DNA of 64,000 nucleotides from an uncultured cyanobacterium. GTDB lineage: Bacteria; Cyanobacteriota; Cyanobacteriia; Cyanobacteriales; Nostocaceae. The notes beneath the pieces are model-generated. The model worked only from the letters and a program-made list of their open reading frames with translations, searched no databases and was not told the DNA's origin. Below, one piece after another: positions 1 to 7,861 of this stretch (positions are counted from its first letter, which is position 1; every line of letters begins with the position of its first letter). Where the stretch lies: positions 124,001 to 188,000 of the forward strand of contig CAINGU010000040.1 in NCBI GenBank assembly GCA_903848645.1. Reading direction: 5' to 3'. The position numbers were made by a program, and so were the translations under genes.

Positions 1-2
1 GC

Positions 3-194
3 ACGGCTGATTGGTCAACCGCTGTTGCACCTTTTTGGAATGTGGTCATTGATTCAGCATTTACACCCCAAGCATTTATCGGTTTATTAATGGCTGGTTG
101 GACTACAATTCAGGGGGCATTATCTTTAGGCTTAATGCGTCGAGGTTATGAAACTGGATTAGTTAGATTTGGATTATTACGCGGGACAAAATAG
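3..194 (+). CDS. C-terminus of an unrecognised membrane-associated protein (partial)
   Basis: An open frame runs in from the left edge and stops at TAG 192-194, giving the last 63 residues. The visible part is hydrophobic and tryptophan-rich (TADWSTAVAPFWNVVIDSAF near the start), has a likely membrane helix around GLLMAGWTTIQGALSLGLM, and ends in a basic tail (MRRGYETGLVRFGLLRGTK). The reading frame is clean and the codon use matches its neighbours. I do not recognise the family, and the N-terminus lies outside the window. Confidence 0.6.
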   Translation, partial: TADWSTAVAPFWNVVIDSAFTPQAFIGLLMAGWTTIQGALSLGLMRRGYETGLVRFGLLRGTK

Positions 195-346
195 TAACAT
201 TGTCAGAATCAGGATATCCAGAATTAAAGGATTAACAGGATGAAAACTAGAGATTTTATCACCAATTACTAGCCTCAATTAGCAACTTGAGTTACTAGAG
301 GTTTAGCAATATCAAATGTATTGTCAGAAATAAAAAATAAGAAAAG

Positions 347-1288
347 ATGAATCAATTGTATCAACAAAATTCGGCTATTTCTCCAAAAAGTTGGTTTTAT
401 GCTTTTTGGAAGTTTTCCCGTCCCCATACAATTATGGGAACAACTTTGAGTGTTTTGGGTTTATATTTAATTACCCTGGGTGTCACTTCGACAAAGTTTT
501 CTGGTTTGCATATTAGTCAGATTTTAGCAACGTGGGTTGCTTGTATCTGTGGCAATATTTATATTGTTGGTTTGAATCAATTGGAAGATATTGACATTGA
601 TAAAATCAATAAACCAGATTTACCTTTAGCGTCGGGAGAATTTACCAGAGGACAAGGACAATTAATTGTTATTATTACTGGGATTGTGGCTTTAGCTTTA
701 GCATGGCTAACAGGACCATTTTTAATGGGAATGGTAACGATAAGTTTGGCAATTGGTACGGCTTATTCTTTACCACCAATTCGGTTAAAACAGTTTCCTT
801 TTTGGGCTGCTTTGTGTATTTTTTCGGTGCGGGGAACGATTGTTAATTTAGGTTTGTTTTTGCATTTTAGCTGGGTATTGCAAAGAAGCCAAGGGATTCC
901 GGGTGCAGTTTGGGCTTTAACTGTGTTTATCTTGGTATTTACATTTGCGATCGCTATTTTCAAAGATATTCCTGATATGGAAGGAGATAGAGTTTATAAT
1001 ATCACAACTTTCACTCTCCAACTCGGACAACAAAAAGTATTTAGTCTCGCACTTGGGGTATTAACAATCTGTTATGGAGGCATGATTTTAGTAGCGTTAT
1101 TCCATCTTGCGGAAGTTAACACTATCTTCATCTTAATCACCCATACAGTAGCTTTAATTGTGATGTGGTGGCAAGGTAATGGGGTAGATTTACAAGACAA
1201 AAAAGCCATTACTAACTTCTATCAATTTATCTGGAAATTGTTTTTCATTGAATATCTGATTTTTCCCGTTTCCTGTTTATTAGCTTAA
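347..1288 (+). CDS. hpt: Homogentisate phytyltransferase (UbiA family)
   Basis: Membrane prenyltransferase of 313 aa that joins phytyl diphosphate to homogentisate, the committed step of tocopherol synthesis in cyanobacteria. Visible: the first aspartate-rich UbiA motif in VGLNQLEDIDIDKINKPDLP (about residues 80-100), which binds Mg-diphosphate; the second motif in FKDIPDMEGDR (about 205-215); and about eight hydrophobic helices. Length fits the family. The ATG at 347 follows a purine-rich stretch (aagaaaag). The TPR gene starts 4 bp after the stop, so the two are probably cotranscribed. A related UbiA enzyme such as a solanesyl or chlorophyll-type transferase is less likely, because the motif spacing and length match cyanobacterial HPT. 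Confidence 0.88.
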   Translation: MNQLYQQNSAISPKSWFYAFWKFSRPHTIMGTTLSVLGLYLITLGVTSTKFSGLHISQILATWVACICGNIYIVGLNQLEDIDIDKINKPDLPLASGEFTRGQGQLIVIITGIVALALAWLTGPFLMGMVTISLAIGTAYSLPPIRLKQFPFWAALCIFSVRGTIVNLGLFLHFSWVLQRSQGIPGAVWALTVFILVFTFAIAIFKDIPDMEGDRVYNITTFTLQLGQQKVFSLALGVLTICYGGMILVALFHLAEVNTIFILITHTVALIVMWWQGNGVDLQDKKAITNFYQFIWKLFFIEYLIFPVSCLLA

Positions 1289-1292
1289 ATTC

Positions 1293-1757
1293 ATGTTAGA
1301 AACATTTCCCAACTCGTCTGATATTATCGCTATTTCTGTAGTCATTGTTGGTCTTAGTATTCTTGGTTATTTGAGTATCAAAACATTGATTACTTCCAAT
1401 TTATTTCAGAAAGGCATCAATTTTTATCAAGCCAAAGATTTTGAAAATGCTGAAATAGCTTTGAGAAAAGTTATTGCTATCAACTCTACCAATGATATGG
1501 TACGTTTGCTATTAGGAGATATTTTAAATCAAAAGGGACAAATTGCCGAAGCAAAAGCGTTATTTTGTGGAGTAATTGATAGCAGTCCTAAAAATCCTGA
1601 TGCTTATTTACGTTTAGCAAATATTCTCATGCAGGAACAACAGGAAGTAGAAGCGAAAAGTAATTTAGTTCAAGCAAAGGAGTTATTGCAAAAACAGCGT
1701 CAACCAGAAAGGGCTAAAAAGGTTAGTGCTTTGTTGGATAAAATGTCTAAACTGTGA
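1293..1757 (+). CDS. Membrane-anchored TPR protein
   Basis: A 154-aa protein with one N-terminal membrane helix (about residues 10-30, IIAISVVIVGLSILGYLSI) followed by tetratricopeptide repeats: YQAKDFENAEIALRKVIAIN, LLLGDILNQKGQIAEAKALF and a third repeat around AYLRLANILMQEQQEVEAK. TPRs are protein-binding scaffolds; the partner is not known. It begins 4 bp after hpt, suggesting one transcript. Nothing in the sequence links it to tocopherol synthesis beyond position. Confidence 0.75.
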   Translation: MLETFPNSSDIIAISVVIVGLSILGYLSIKTLITSNLFQKGINFYQAKDFENAEIALRKVIAINSTNDMVRLLLGDILNQKGQIAEAKALFCGVIDSSPKNPDAYLRLANILMQEQQEVEAKSNLVQAKELLQKQRQPERAKKVSALLDKMSKL

Positions 1758-1793
1758 TTTTTAGGATTTTGATGATTTTTAGGATTATTGATG

Positions 1794-2177
1794 TTAAATT
1801 AATAGTCCATTTGCTTCTTTTATAACTTGAGAGATTTCAGGTTTATCAGAAGCAATTACATCATCTGGTAAATGTTTATGATAGGGAAAGTTCGGCAGAT
1901 TAGGAAAGTGAGGGGTGCTATCATAACGAAAAATCAGGTAATTATGTTCGTTTTGAAAATGGTAACGATAATCGAGAAATTGTAATTGATTGTCTGCGAC
2001 TACGATAGCTTCATTTATTTCCAGTAAATGTGTTTGATTGAAACGCAATCGAATTCTGATATTAGCTCGGTTGGGAGTCAAAATTTCCTCTTCGTAACGT
2101 TCGACATAAACATTACTGTACATAAGAACTGCCTGCTCAAATTGATTGAGGTAATCAGATAGAATATTAGGCAGCAT
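1794..2177 (-). CDS. TumE-like toxin (DUF6516 family)
   Basis: A 127-aa protein resembling the TumE/DUF6516 toxins of type II toxin-antitoxin systems common in cyanobacteria. Family-like features are the central beta-rich core (RIRLRFNQTHLLEINEAIVV, then LDYRYHFQNEHNYLIFRYD) and the C-terminal HLPDDVIASDKPEISQVI stretch, whose family form is HKHLPDGV. The start overlaps the end of the upstream antitoxin-like gene by 11 bp, the usual arrangement. The gene looks intact. The family is proposed to be a nuclease-like toxin; no catalytic residue is assigned here. Confidence 0.7.
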   Translation of the reverse strand: MLPNILSDYLNQFEQAVLMYSNVYVERYEEEILTPNRANIRIRLRFNQTHLLEINEAIVVADNQLQFLDYRYHFQNEHNYLIFRYDSTPHFPNLPNFPYHKHLPDDVIASDKPEISQVIKEANGLLI

Positions 2178-2397
2178 AGTTAAATCTTTGCTCTAGTTCC
2201 TGACGTAAAGCAAGGTAGTGACGGTAATCATTTGCCCATTCTATAAATAGGGCATCATCTGATAATATACCTTGATTATATTGGTAAAAAAATTCTTCAG
2301 AATCCATTTTTTGTTGGTTTTCATAGATACTCAACCGTTTTGCAACCGCAACTAAAGCATCTAATGGTGATGTATATTGAATAGTTTGTTTACGCAT
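2167..2397 (-). CDS. TumA-like antitoxin
   Basis: A 76-aa acidic helical protein (RKQTIQYTSPLDALVAVAKR at the N-terminus) lying upstream of, and overlapping by 11 bp, the TumE-like toxin. Size, gene order and overlap fit the antitoxin of a TumE pair; the conserved pattern SPLDALVAVAKRLSIYE followed by SEEFFYQYNQG is the family-like part. The operon promoter should lie in the 119-bp gap shared with the divergent gene at 2517. The call depends mostly on pairing with its neighbour. Confidence 0.65.
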   Translation of the reverse strand: MRKQTIQYTSPLDALVAVAKRLSIYENQQKMDSEEFFYQYNQGILSDDALFIEWANDYRHYLALRQELEQRFNYAA

Positions 2398-2516
2398 TGT
2401 TTTTTCAATATTGTGGAAGTTGTTGGATTTCCTTAAGTCAAGCTAATTGATATGAACTAATTATACAATATAATAGGTGAGTAATCACATTTTAAATTTT
2501 TTCCTAAAACCTGAGC

Positions 2517-3503
2517 ATGAATTTACCTTTAGAAGTTATTTTGAGTTTAGTTCTAGAAATTTTGATAGGTTTATGGCTAATTTGGCAAGCTATAAAAATA
2601 AACTCTAATATTGATATATTCAAAATAGGAGTTAACTGGTTTAGGGATAGACCTATCATTTTACCTTCTTTATTTTTTTTAATGTTTCCATTTTTGTCTA
2701 CATATATTTTTCATAATTTACCAGCAGATTTAAATAAGATTTTTGACAACAGAATAATTGGACAATTATTAACAACTTTTGGGACAGTTATAAGCATCTA
2801 TATTGGAAACATAGCTTTAGAAAGCTTCAGGAAAACTCAGGGAGGAAAGAAGGTAGCAAAAGTAATCGTTGCGAGCATGGAAGGTCATTTAGTATATCTA
2901 TCGGAAATTATTAGATGCCTTGAAGAGTATTTATTTGAAGAAACAAATAAAAAATTCTTGCCAGGAAATCAAGAACAAGGGCTTAACTATCAAGAATTAT
3001 GTCTTAAAAATATTGATGGCAGACTTGAGCAAATTAAAAATGATTATATATATGAATCAGCACTCAAAGAAATTGGAATTCTCAAAAGCGAATATATCAA
3101 TATAATTTACGATTACTCTAGGTTTTTAAACTCTATTTTATATGAAATTTCAAAAATACAGGATATAAAAAAGCTAGGTTTTATGTGTAATTTGCAAGAA
3201 CAAATTTGCGAATTTGATATTAACACAAAATTAGATATGATGATTATCACCAAAGAAATTCTTCAGGATTATGAATATTTCAACAATCACAAAGAATGCG
3301 TGAAATATTACTATACTCAAAAAGTGTGTATTGATATCCATAAAGGTACACAAATTACACCAAAGAAAGATAACATGGAAGAAAAAATCTTAATAAGAAC
3401 TCACAGATTATTTAAAGATTTTGGCTTATTCAATGAGCTTGATGATGCTTATGATAAAAATCAAATTGAATTTGAAGCGAAACGAAAAATGGAAGATTTA
3501 TAA
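2517..3503 (+). CDS. Orphan membrane protein, 328 aa
   Basis: Not recognised. Three hydrophobic segments occupy about residues 4-25 (LEVILSLVLEILIGLWLIW), 47-65 (IILPSLFFLMFPFLSTYIF) and 84-102 (LLTTFGTVISIYIGNIAL). They are followed by about 220 cytoplasmic residues that are helical and rich in Lys, Glu, Tyr and Ile, with several cysteines. Base composition is noticeably more AT-rich than adjacent housekeeping genes. It sits between a TA pair and a kinase with no cotranscribed partner. The layout (membrane helices plus a charged effector-like domain) is seen in some defence effectors, but nothing here proves that. Confidence 0.6.
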   Translation: MNLPLEVILSLVLEILIGLWLIWQAIKINSNIDIFKIGVNWFRDRPIILPSLFFLMFPFLSTYIFHNLPADLNKIFDNRIIGQLLTTFGTVISIYIGNIALESFRKTQGGKKVAKVIVASMEGHLVYLSEIIRCLEEYLFEETNKKFLPGNQEQGLNYQELCLKNIDGRLEQIKNDYIYESALKEIGILKSEYINIIYDYSRFLNSILYEISKIQDIKKLGFMCNLQEQICEFDINTKLDMMIITKEILQDYEYFNNHKECVKYYYTQKVCIDIHKGTQITPKKDNMEEKILIRTHRLFKDFGLFNELDDAYDKNQIEFEAKRKMEDL

Positions 3504-3548
3504 CTAAGAAATGGATAATTTATCATTCTCTATACTCTTATGTAAGCG

Positions 3549-4985
3549 TTATCTTTGACACCTTGTAAGTCTCAACACTAGAGAAGAAATATTATTTAGT
3601 TTACCATACCTTACTAAATTCCCCCACCCTAACCCCCAGCCACGCAATCCAGGAATAAACATAACTGATGGGAGGTGTCCTTCTGGTGCTGTTATATTAA
3701 AAGCAATATCAAAGTCATACACCCGGTGTTTTCCGCCTTTTATCCAACCTACTGCATTTCCAAATGCTTGCAAACTTTTTGCATCTGACTCATTTGTATT
3801 TACTAGACTTTGATAAATGCGTTTTTGGACGGAAAAACCAAACCTTCCCTTGCTGTATCTTACCCACAAATCATCAATTATGCGGAGGTCTTCGCAGGGG
3901 AAATTGTCAATATTCTCTACACGTAACCAACCCTCCGTTTCTCTGTCTGTTGCTTTCAGCATAACCTTACCTGTTTCTATGTCTGCTGCTTTCCACTTCC
4001 CTGATGCTAAAAGTTTATCTAATTCTCGATAGTCAACACCTATTGATGAAATCAATTTAACAGAAAGAATAGAAGAAACTTGTCTTTTTGTGTTTGTTCC
4101 AACTTCCTGCTTTTCCAATTCTAATAAAACCTCATTTGCAAACTGAAACCGATTAATTGGTAAATCCTGCAACATCTTATCTAAAACTAATTCCAACTCC
4201 TGACTTACAGAAACATATTGTTTCCATACCCACTGCATTCTCATAGCATCAAACAGCGGGTCAGAACCATCTCCTTTTTGAAAATATCCCGTTAATAAAC
4301 GAATACAAGTTACAGCTAAACTATAAAGATCACTATTAGGAAAAACCATCCCGCGAAATTGTTCTGGTGGTGCATATCCCGGTGTACCTGTAATTGTCCC
4401 CACTCTACTCAAAACACTTCCACCAACTTCCTTAGAAACTCCAAAATCAATTAGGAATAAAGCACCAGTTTGAGAACTTCTAATAATATTTTCTGGTTTA
4501 ATATCTCTGTGAATGACTTTTTTATCATGGACAAATTGTAAAATAGGTAATAATTCAACTAATATCTGTTTAACTTCCGATTCGCTGAATTTTCCTTTTT
4601 GTTGTAATTCATCTAAGAGATTTTTACCTTCGATAAATTCCTGAATTAAATATAATCTTCCTTCTTGTTGAAAGAAAGCCAGTAAATCTGGAATATGTGA
4701 ATGTTTCCCTAAATCTCGCAGTCGAAAAGCTTCTTGTTTAAATAACTCCGTCGCTTTTTCTAAAGCCGCACTTCCCGACTGTTGGGGTAAAAATTGCTTA
4801 ATTACACAGGGAGTATCTAATCTTTGTTCGTCTACTGCTAAAAACGTTCTCCCAAATCCACCTTCTCCAATAACCCGCACACCACGATACCGCTCTTGTA
4901 ATACCAGTTTACTCCCACAACGTTGACAAAATATCGTCTTCGGTGGATTTTGCTGTAGACATTCGGGGTTAAGACACTGACTCAT
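3549..4985 (-). CDS. Ser/Thr protein kinase with zinc ribbon and GUN4 domain
   Basis: A 478-aa three-part protein. Residues 4-23 form a zinc ribbon (C-x4-C-x10-C-x2-C). Residues about 33-290 are a Hanks-type kinase: glycine loop GEGGFGRTF (40-48), catalytic lysine in CVIKQF (K63), HRDIKPENII, DFGVSKEV and the PGYAPPEQ segment, all intact. Residues about 320-470 are a GUN4 domain (LDKLLASGKWKAADIETGKV, FPCEDLRIIDDLWVRYSKGR, FGFSVQKRIY). GUN4 binds porphyrins and stimulates Mg-chelatase in chlorophyll synthesis, so this kinase may sense tetrapyrroles; that is inference. It is a single gene with its own 5' region. Kinase-GUN4 fusions are known in cyanobacteria. Confidence 0.9.
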   Translation of the reverse strand: MSQCLNPECLQQNPPKTIFCQRCGSKLVLQERYRGVRVIGEGGFGRTFLAVDEQRLDTPCVIKQFLPQQSGSAALEKATELFKQEAFRLRDLGKHSHIPDLLAFFQQEGRLYLIQEFIEGKNLLDELQQKGKFSESEVKQILVELLPILQFVHDKKVIHRDIKPENIIRSSQTGALFLIDFGVSKEVGGSVLSRVGTITGTPGYAPPEQFRGMVFPNSDLYSLAVTCIRLLTGYFQKGDGSDPLFDAMRMQWVWKQYVSVSQELELVLDKMLQDLPINRFQFANEVLLELEKQEVGTNTKRQVSSILSVKLISSIGVDYRELDKLLASGKWKAADIETGKVMLKATDRETEGWLRVENIDNFPCEDLRIIDDLWVRYSKGRFGFSVQKRIYQSLVNTNESDAKSLQAFGNAVGWIKGGKHRVYDFDIAFNITAPEGHLPSVMFIPGLRGWGLGWGNLVRYGKLNNISSLVLRLTRCQR

Positions 4986-5043
4986 AGATACTCATTGGGG
5001 CTAATCATTTCAGTATAATTATACGTTAAGGTGTAGGTAAAAA

Positions 5044-5256
5044 TTATCTGAGTTGATTAAATTCTTCCTCTGTAATATTCAACTGGTTGAGAATTTCATG
5101 AAATAACCAACCACCAATTTCTGAATTTCGATGAATAGGAATAGTGGTTGCACGTCCGTCTAAATGTTGCCAACGTGCATGACTACCCTTTTGACGGACT
5201 TTTTTAAAACCGAGTTTTCTGGCAACTCTTTCTAATTCACTTGCTTTAGCTGGCAT
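5044..5256 (-). CDS. hicA: HicA-family toxin (mRNA interferase)
   Basis: A 70-aa protein with the dsRBD-like HicA fold signature: KLGFKKVRQKGSHARWQH, where the GSH histidine is the catalytic residue in the family, then TTIPIHRNSEIGGWLFHEIL. HicA cleaves mRNA in a translation-independent way until blocked by HicB. The gene overlaps the upstream hicB by 11 bp. The sequence appears intact, including the histidine. Confidence 0.85.
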   Translation of the reverse strand: MPAKASELERVARKLGFKKVRQKGSHARWQHLDGRATTIPIHRNSEIGGWLFHEILNQLNITEEEFNQLR

Positions 5257-5467
5257 TTGCTATTACTAATTCAATATCATCTGGCATAACTAAACCGTTT
5301 TCTGTATATTCTTCTTGAATCATTTCAAATACATAATTCAGTTCAAGACGTGCTTCATCTGGTGTTTTTCCCCAAGCGTGACAACCAGAAATTGCTGGGA
5401 TATAAGCAACATAAGTACCATTGTCATCAGGACGAATAACTGTGGTGTAGTCTTGTAAAGACTTCAT
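5246..5467 (-). CDS. hicB: HicB-family antitoxin
   Basis: A 73-aa protein with the degraded-RNase-H-like HicB core: DDNGTYVAYIPAISGCHAWG followed by TPDEARLELNYVFEMIQEEY. It lies upstream of hicA and overlaps it, so the antitoxin is translated first. There is no C-terminal DNA-binding domain as in long HicB proteins, so autoregulation would need another mechanism. Together with hicA this is a complete small TA locus divergent from cobA. Confidence 0.85.
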   Translation of the reverse strand: MKSLQDYTTVIRPDDNGTYVAYIPAISGCHAWGKTPDEARLELNYVFEMIQEEYTENGLVMPDDIELVIANAS

Positions 5468-5536
5468 AAGGATTATATCATGTTTGAGTAACTTTATTAT
5501 AATATAAAAACCTTTATTTAGGAGTAACTACTAAAC

Positions 5537-6256
5537 ATGATTATAAAAATTGGTAAAGTTTATCTTGTTGGTGCAGGTCCTGGAGATGTGGAATATTTAA
5601 CAGTTAAAGCCTATCGGCTTTTGGGAACTGCTCAAGTATTAGTTTATGATGCTTTAGTTGATAGTCAATTATTAGATTGTGTCCCCGCTAATTGTCTAAA
5701 AATAGATGTTGGTAAACGGGGTGGTAAACCCAGCACTTCCCAAACTGAAATTAACGATTTACTAGTAAAACATTGTTTAGAAGGACAACAAGTAATTAGA
5801 CTAAAATCAGGAGATCCATTTATATTTGGTCGCTGTCTTTTAGAAATTGAAGCATTAAAAAAAGCAGGTTGTGAATTTGAAATAATTCCCGGAATTTCTT
5901 CCGCATTAGCCGCACCGCTATTAGCCGGAATTCCCCTCACAGATAACGTTATTAGTCGTTGTTTTGCCGTCTGTACAGCCCATGAACCAGAAACCTTAAA
6001 CTGGGAAGCATTAGCAAGCCTAGAAACCTTAGTAATTTTGATGGGAGGAAAAAATTTATCAGAAATAATCCATCAACTGATAAAATATAGAAAATCCTAT
6101 TCTACACCCATTGCTATCATCCGTTGGGCTGGAACACCAAACCAACAAATCTGGACAGGAGAACTGGGAAATATCCTCGAACAAACCGCTGATTTATCTC
6201 TTTCTCCCGCAGTTATAGTCATTGGTGAAGTTGTCCGATTACGCGATTACCTATAA
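5537..6256 (+). CDS. cobA: Uroporphyrinogen-III C-methyltransferase (SUMT)
   Basis: A 239-aa SAM-dependent enzyme that methylates uroporphyrinogen III at C2 and C7 to precorrin-2, the branch point to sirohaem and cobalamin. Family motifs in order: VYLVGAGPGDVEYLTVKAYR (residues 8-27), VYDALVDSQLLDCVP, RLKSGDPFIFGR (the GDPF loop), EIIPGISSALAAPLLAGIPL and LMGGKNLSEI. This is the stand-alone form, without the CysG dehydrogenase/ferrochelatase part. hemD follows 71 bp later in the same direction, a common cyanobacterial pairing that puts synthesis and first methylation of uroporphyrinogen III together. Confidence 0.93.
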   Translation: MIIKIGKVYLVGAGPGDVEYLTVKAYRLLGTAQVLVYDALVDSQLLDCVPANCLKIDVGKRGGKPSTSQTEINDLLVKHCLEGQQVIRLKSGDPFIFGRCLLEIEALKKAGCEFEIIPGISSALAAPLLAGIPLTDNVISRCFAVCTAHEPETLNWEALASLETLVILMGGKNLSEIIHQLIKYRKSYSTPIAIIRWAGTPNQQIWTGELGNILEQTADLSLSPAVIVIGEVVRLRDYL

Positions 6257-6327
6257 TCTGAAAAAATCTCTTCTTTGCGTCTTTGCGACTTTGCGTGAAA
6301 CCCAAAATTATTAATATTACAAATTCA

Positions 6328-7134
6328 ATGTCAACCGTGAATCAAAATCTTTCCCCCCTTGCTGGTAAAACCATCTTAGTTACCCGTTCCGTAGGACAAT
6401 CAAATCAATTTAGCGATCGCTTAACCTCCGCAGGTGCTAAAGTAATAGAAATGCCAACTTTGGAAATTGGACACCCTAGCAGTTGGGAAGCTTTAGATCA
6501 GGCAATTTTGGATTTATCAACTTTCAATTGGCTAATTCTCACATCTAGTAATGGTGTAGAATACTTTTTTAGTAGATTAGAAAAATCTGGTCAAGATAAA
6601 ACTGCTTTAGCTGAGGTAAAAATTGCCGTTGTCGGTGAAAAAACTGCCCAAAGTTTGCAAAAGCAAAATATTCAAGCTGATTTTATTCCTCCTAACTTTG
6701 TGGCTGATTCTTTAGTTGAAAATTTTCCCGAATCCCTAACAGGTAAAAAGATATTATTTCCCAGAGTAGAAAGTGGTGGAAGGGAAGTATTAGTTAAAGA
6801 ATTAACCGCCAAAGGTGCAGAAGTAATTGAAGTTCCTGCTTATGAATCTTGCTGTCCTCAAAGTATCCCGGCTGCGGCTGAATATGCCCTGGTTAATAAT
6901 ACCATAGATGTCATTACTTTTGCTAGTTCTAAAACAGTCTTATTTTTCTCACAGTTAACAGCACATATTTTTACTTACAACCCGGAAAATTTAGCCAGAG
7001 TTTGTATAGCTTCCATTGGTCCCCAAACTTCAAAAACTTGTCATTCTGTATTTGGAAGAGTAGATATTGAAGCGGAAGAATATACTTTAGAAGGTTTAAC
7101 AAATGCAATTATTAAATGGGTAAATCAGCAATAA
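6328..7134 (+). CDS. hemD: Uroporphyrinogen-III synthase
   Basis: Cyclises hydroxymethylbilane to uroporphyrinogen III with inversion of ring D. The 268-aa protein shows the two-lobed HemD pattern: LAGKTILVTRSVGQSNQFSD at the N-terminus, FNWLILTSSNGVEYFFSRL, VGEKTAQSLQKQNIQADFIP, and the second half with KILFPRVESGGREVLVKEL, VITFASSKTVLFF and ASIGPQTSKTCHS. I choose ATG 6328 rather than the in-frame TTG at 6283: the TTG lies in the dispersed repeat ctttgcgtctttgcgacttt and would add 15 residues not expected in HemD. coaE follows 3 bp after the stop. Confidence 0.9.
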   Translation: MSTVNQNLSPLAGKTILVTRSVGQSNQFSDRLTSAGAKVIEMPTLEIGHPSSWEALDQAILDLSTFNWLILTSSNGVEYFFSRLEKSGQDKTALAEVKIAVVGEKTAQSLQKQNIQADFIPPNFVADSLVENFPESLTGKKILFPRVESGGREVLVKELTAKGAEVIEVPAYESCCPQSIPAAAEYALVNNTIDVITFASSKTVLFFSQLTAHIFTYNPENLARVCIASIGPQTSKTCHSVFGRVDIEAEEYTLEGLTNAIIKWVNQQ

Positions 7135-7137
7135 CTA

Positions 7138-7728
7138 ATGAATAAAAACTTAATTGGTTTAACTGGTGGTATTGCGACGGGTAAAAGTACGGTTGCTAAT
7201 TATTTAGCTACAGCTTACAATTTACCGATTTTAGATGCAGATATTTATGCGAGAGATGCTGTATCTATAGGTTCTCCTATTTTGTCACAAATTGCTGAAA
7301 AATATGGTAAAGATATTATATTAAATGATGGTAATTTAAATAGAGCAAAATTAGGAGAAATTATCTTTAATCATCTAGAAGAACGTCATTGGGTAGAAAA
7401 TATAATTCATCCTTATGTGAGAAATTGTTTTGATAAAGCCATTAACGAATCATTTGCAAATACTTTAATTTTAGTAATTCCCCTATTATTTGAAGCCAAC
7501 CTAGAAAACCTAGTCAATGAAATTTGGGTTGTATCTTGTTCAGAACAACAGCAACAACAACGATTAATAGAAAGAAATCATTTAACACTAGAACAAGCAG
7601 CAGCAAGAATAAATAGCCAATTACCCATTACTGAAAAAATCGCTCGTGCTGACGTAAATTTAGATAATTCCTCAACGTTAGAATTACTATTACAACAAAT
7701 AGATATAGTGGTGAAAAATCTTTCCTAG
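7138..7728 (+). CDS. coaE: Dephospho-CoA kinase
   Basis: Last step of coenzyme A synthesis: phosphorylates the 3'-hydroxyl of dephospho-CoA. The 196-aa protein has the P-loop GLTGGIATGKSTVANYL at residues 7-23, the LDADIYARDAV segment that binds substrate, HPYVRNCF, and VIPLLFEANLENLVNEIWVV. Length is normal. It lies 3 bp downstream of hemD, so cobA-hemD-coaE probably form one unit. Sequence is intact. Confidence 0.93.
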   Translation: MNKNLIGLTGGIATGKSTVANYLATAYNLPILDADIYARDAVSIGSPILSQIAEKYGKDIILNDGNLNRAKLGEIIFNHLEERHWVENIIHPYVRNCFDKAINESFANTLILVIPLLFEANLENLVNEIWVVSCSEQQQQQRLIERNHLTLEQAAARINSQLPITEKIARADVNLDNSSTLELLLQQIDIVVKNLS

Positions 7729-7861
7729 ACACCCTTTTTCTTCAATACTCAACTCTGCGGAGAAGTTGGGTAATTTTATTCTTTTTACATCTTGACTTGT
7801 CAAGCCTCATAAGTTTATTATTTATAGTAAGTAATTTTAGAAACAACTATTAAGGGTGCAA

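Noticed and set aside
6283-6327. TTG start extending hemD by 15 residues
   Set aside because: The extension lies in a dispersed ctttgcgtctttgcg repeat and does not look like HemD; ATG 6328 is better.
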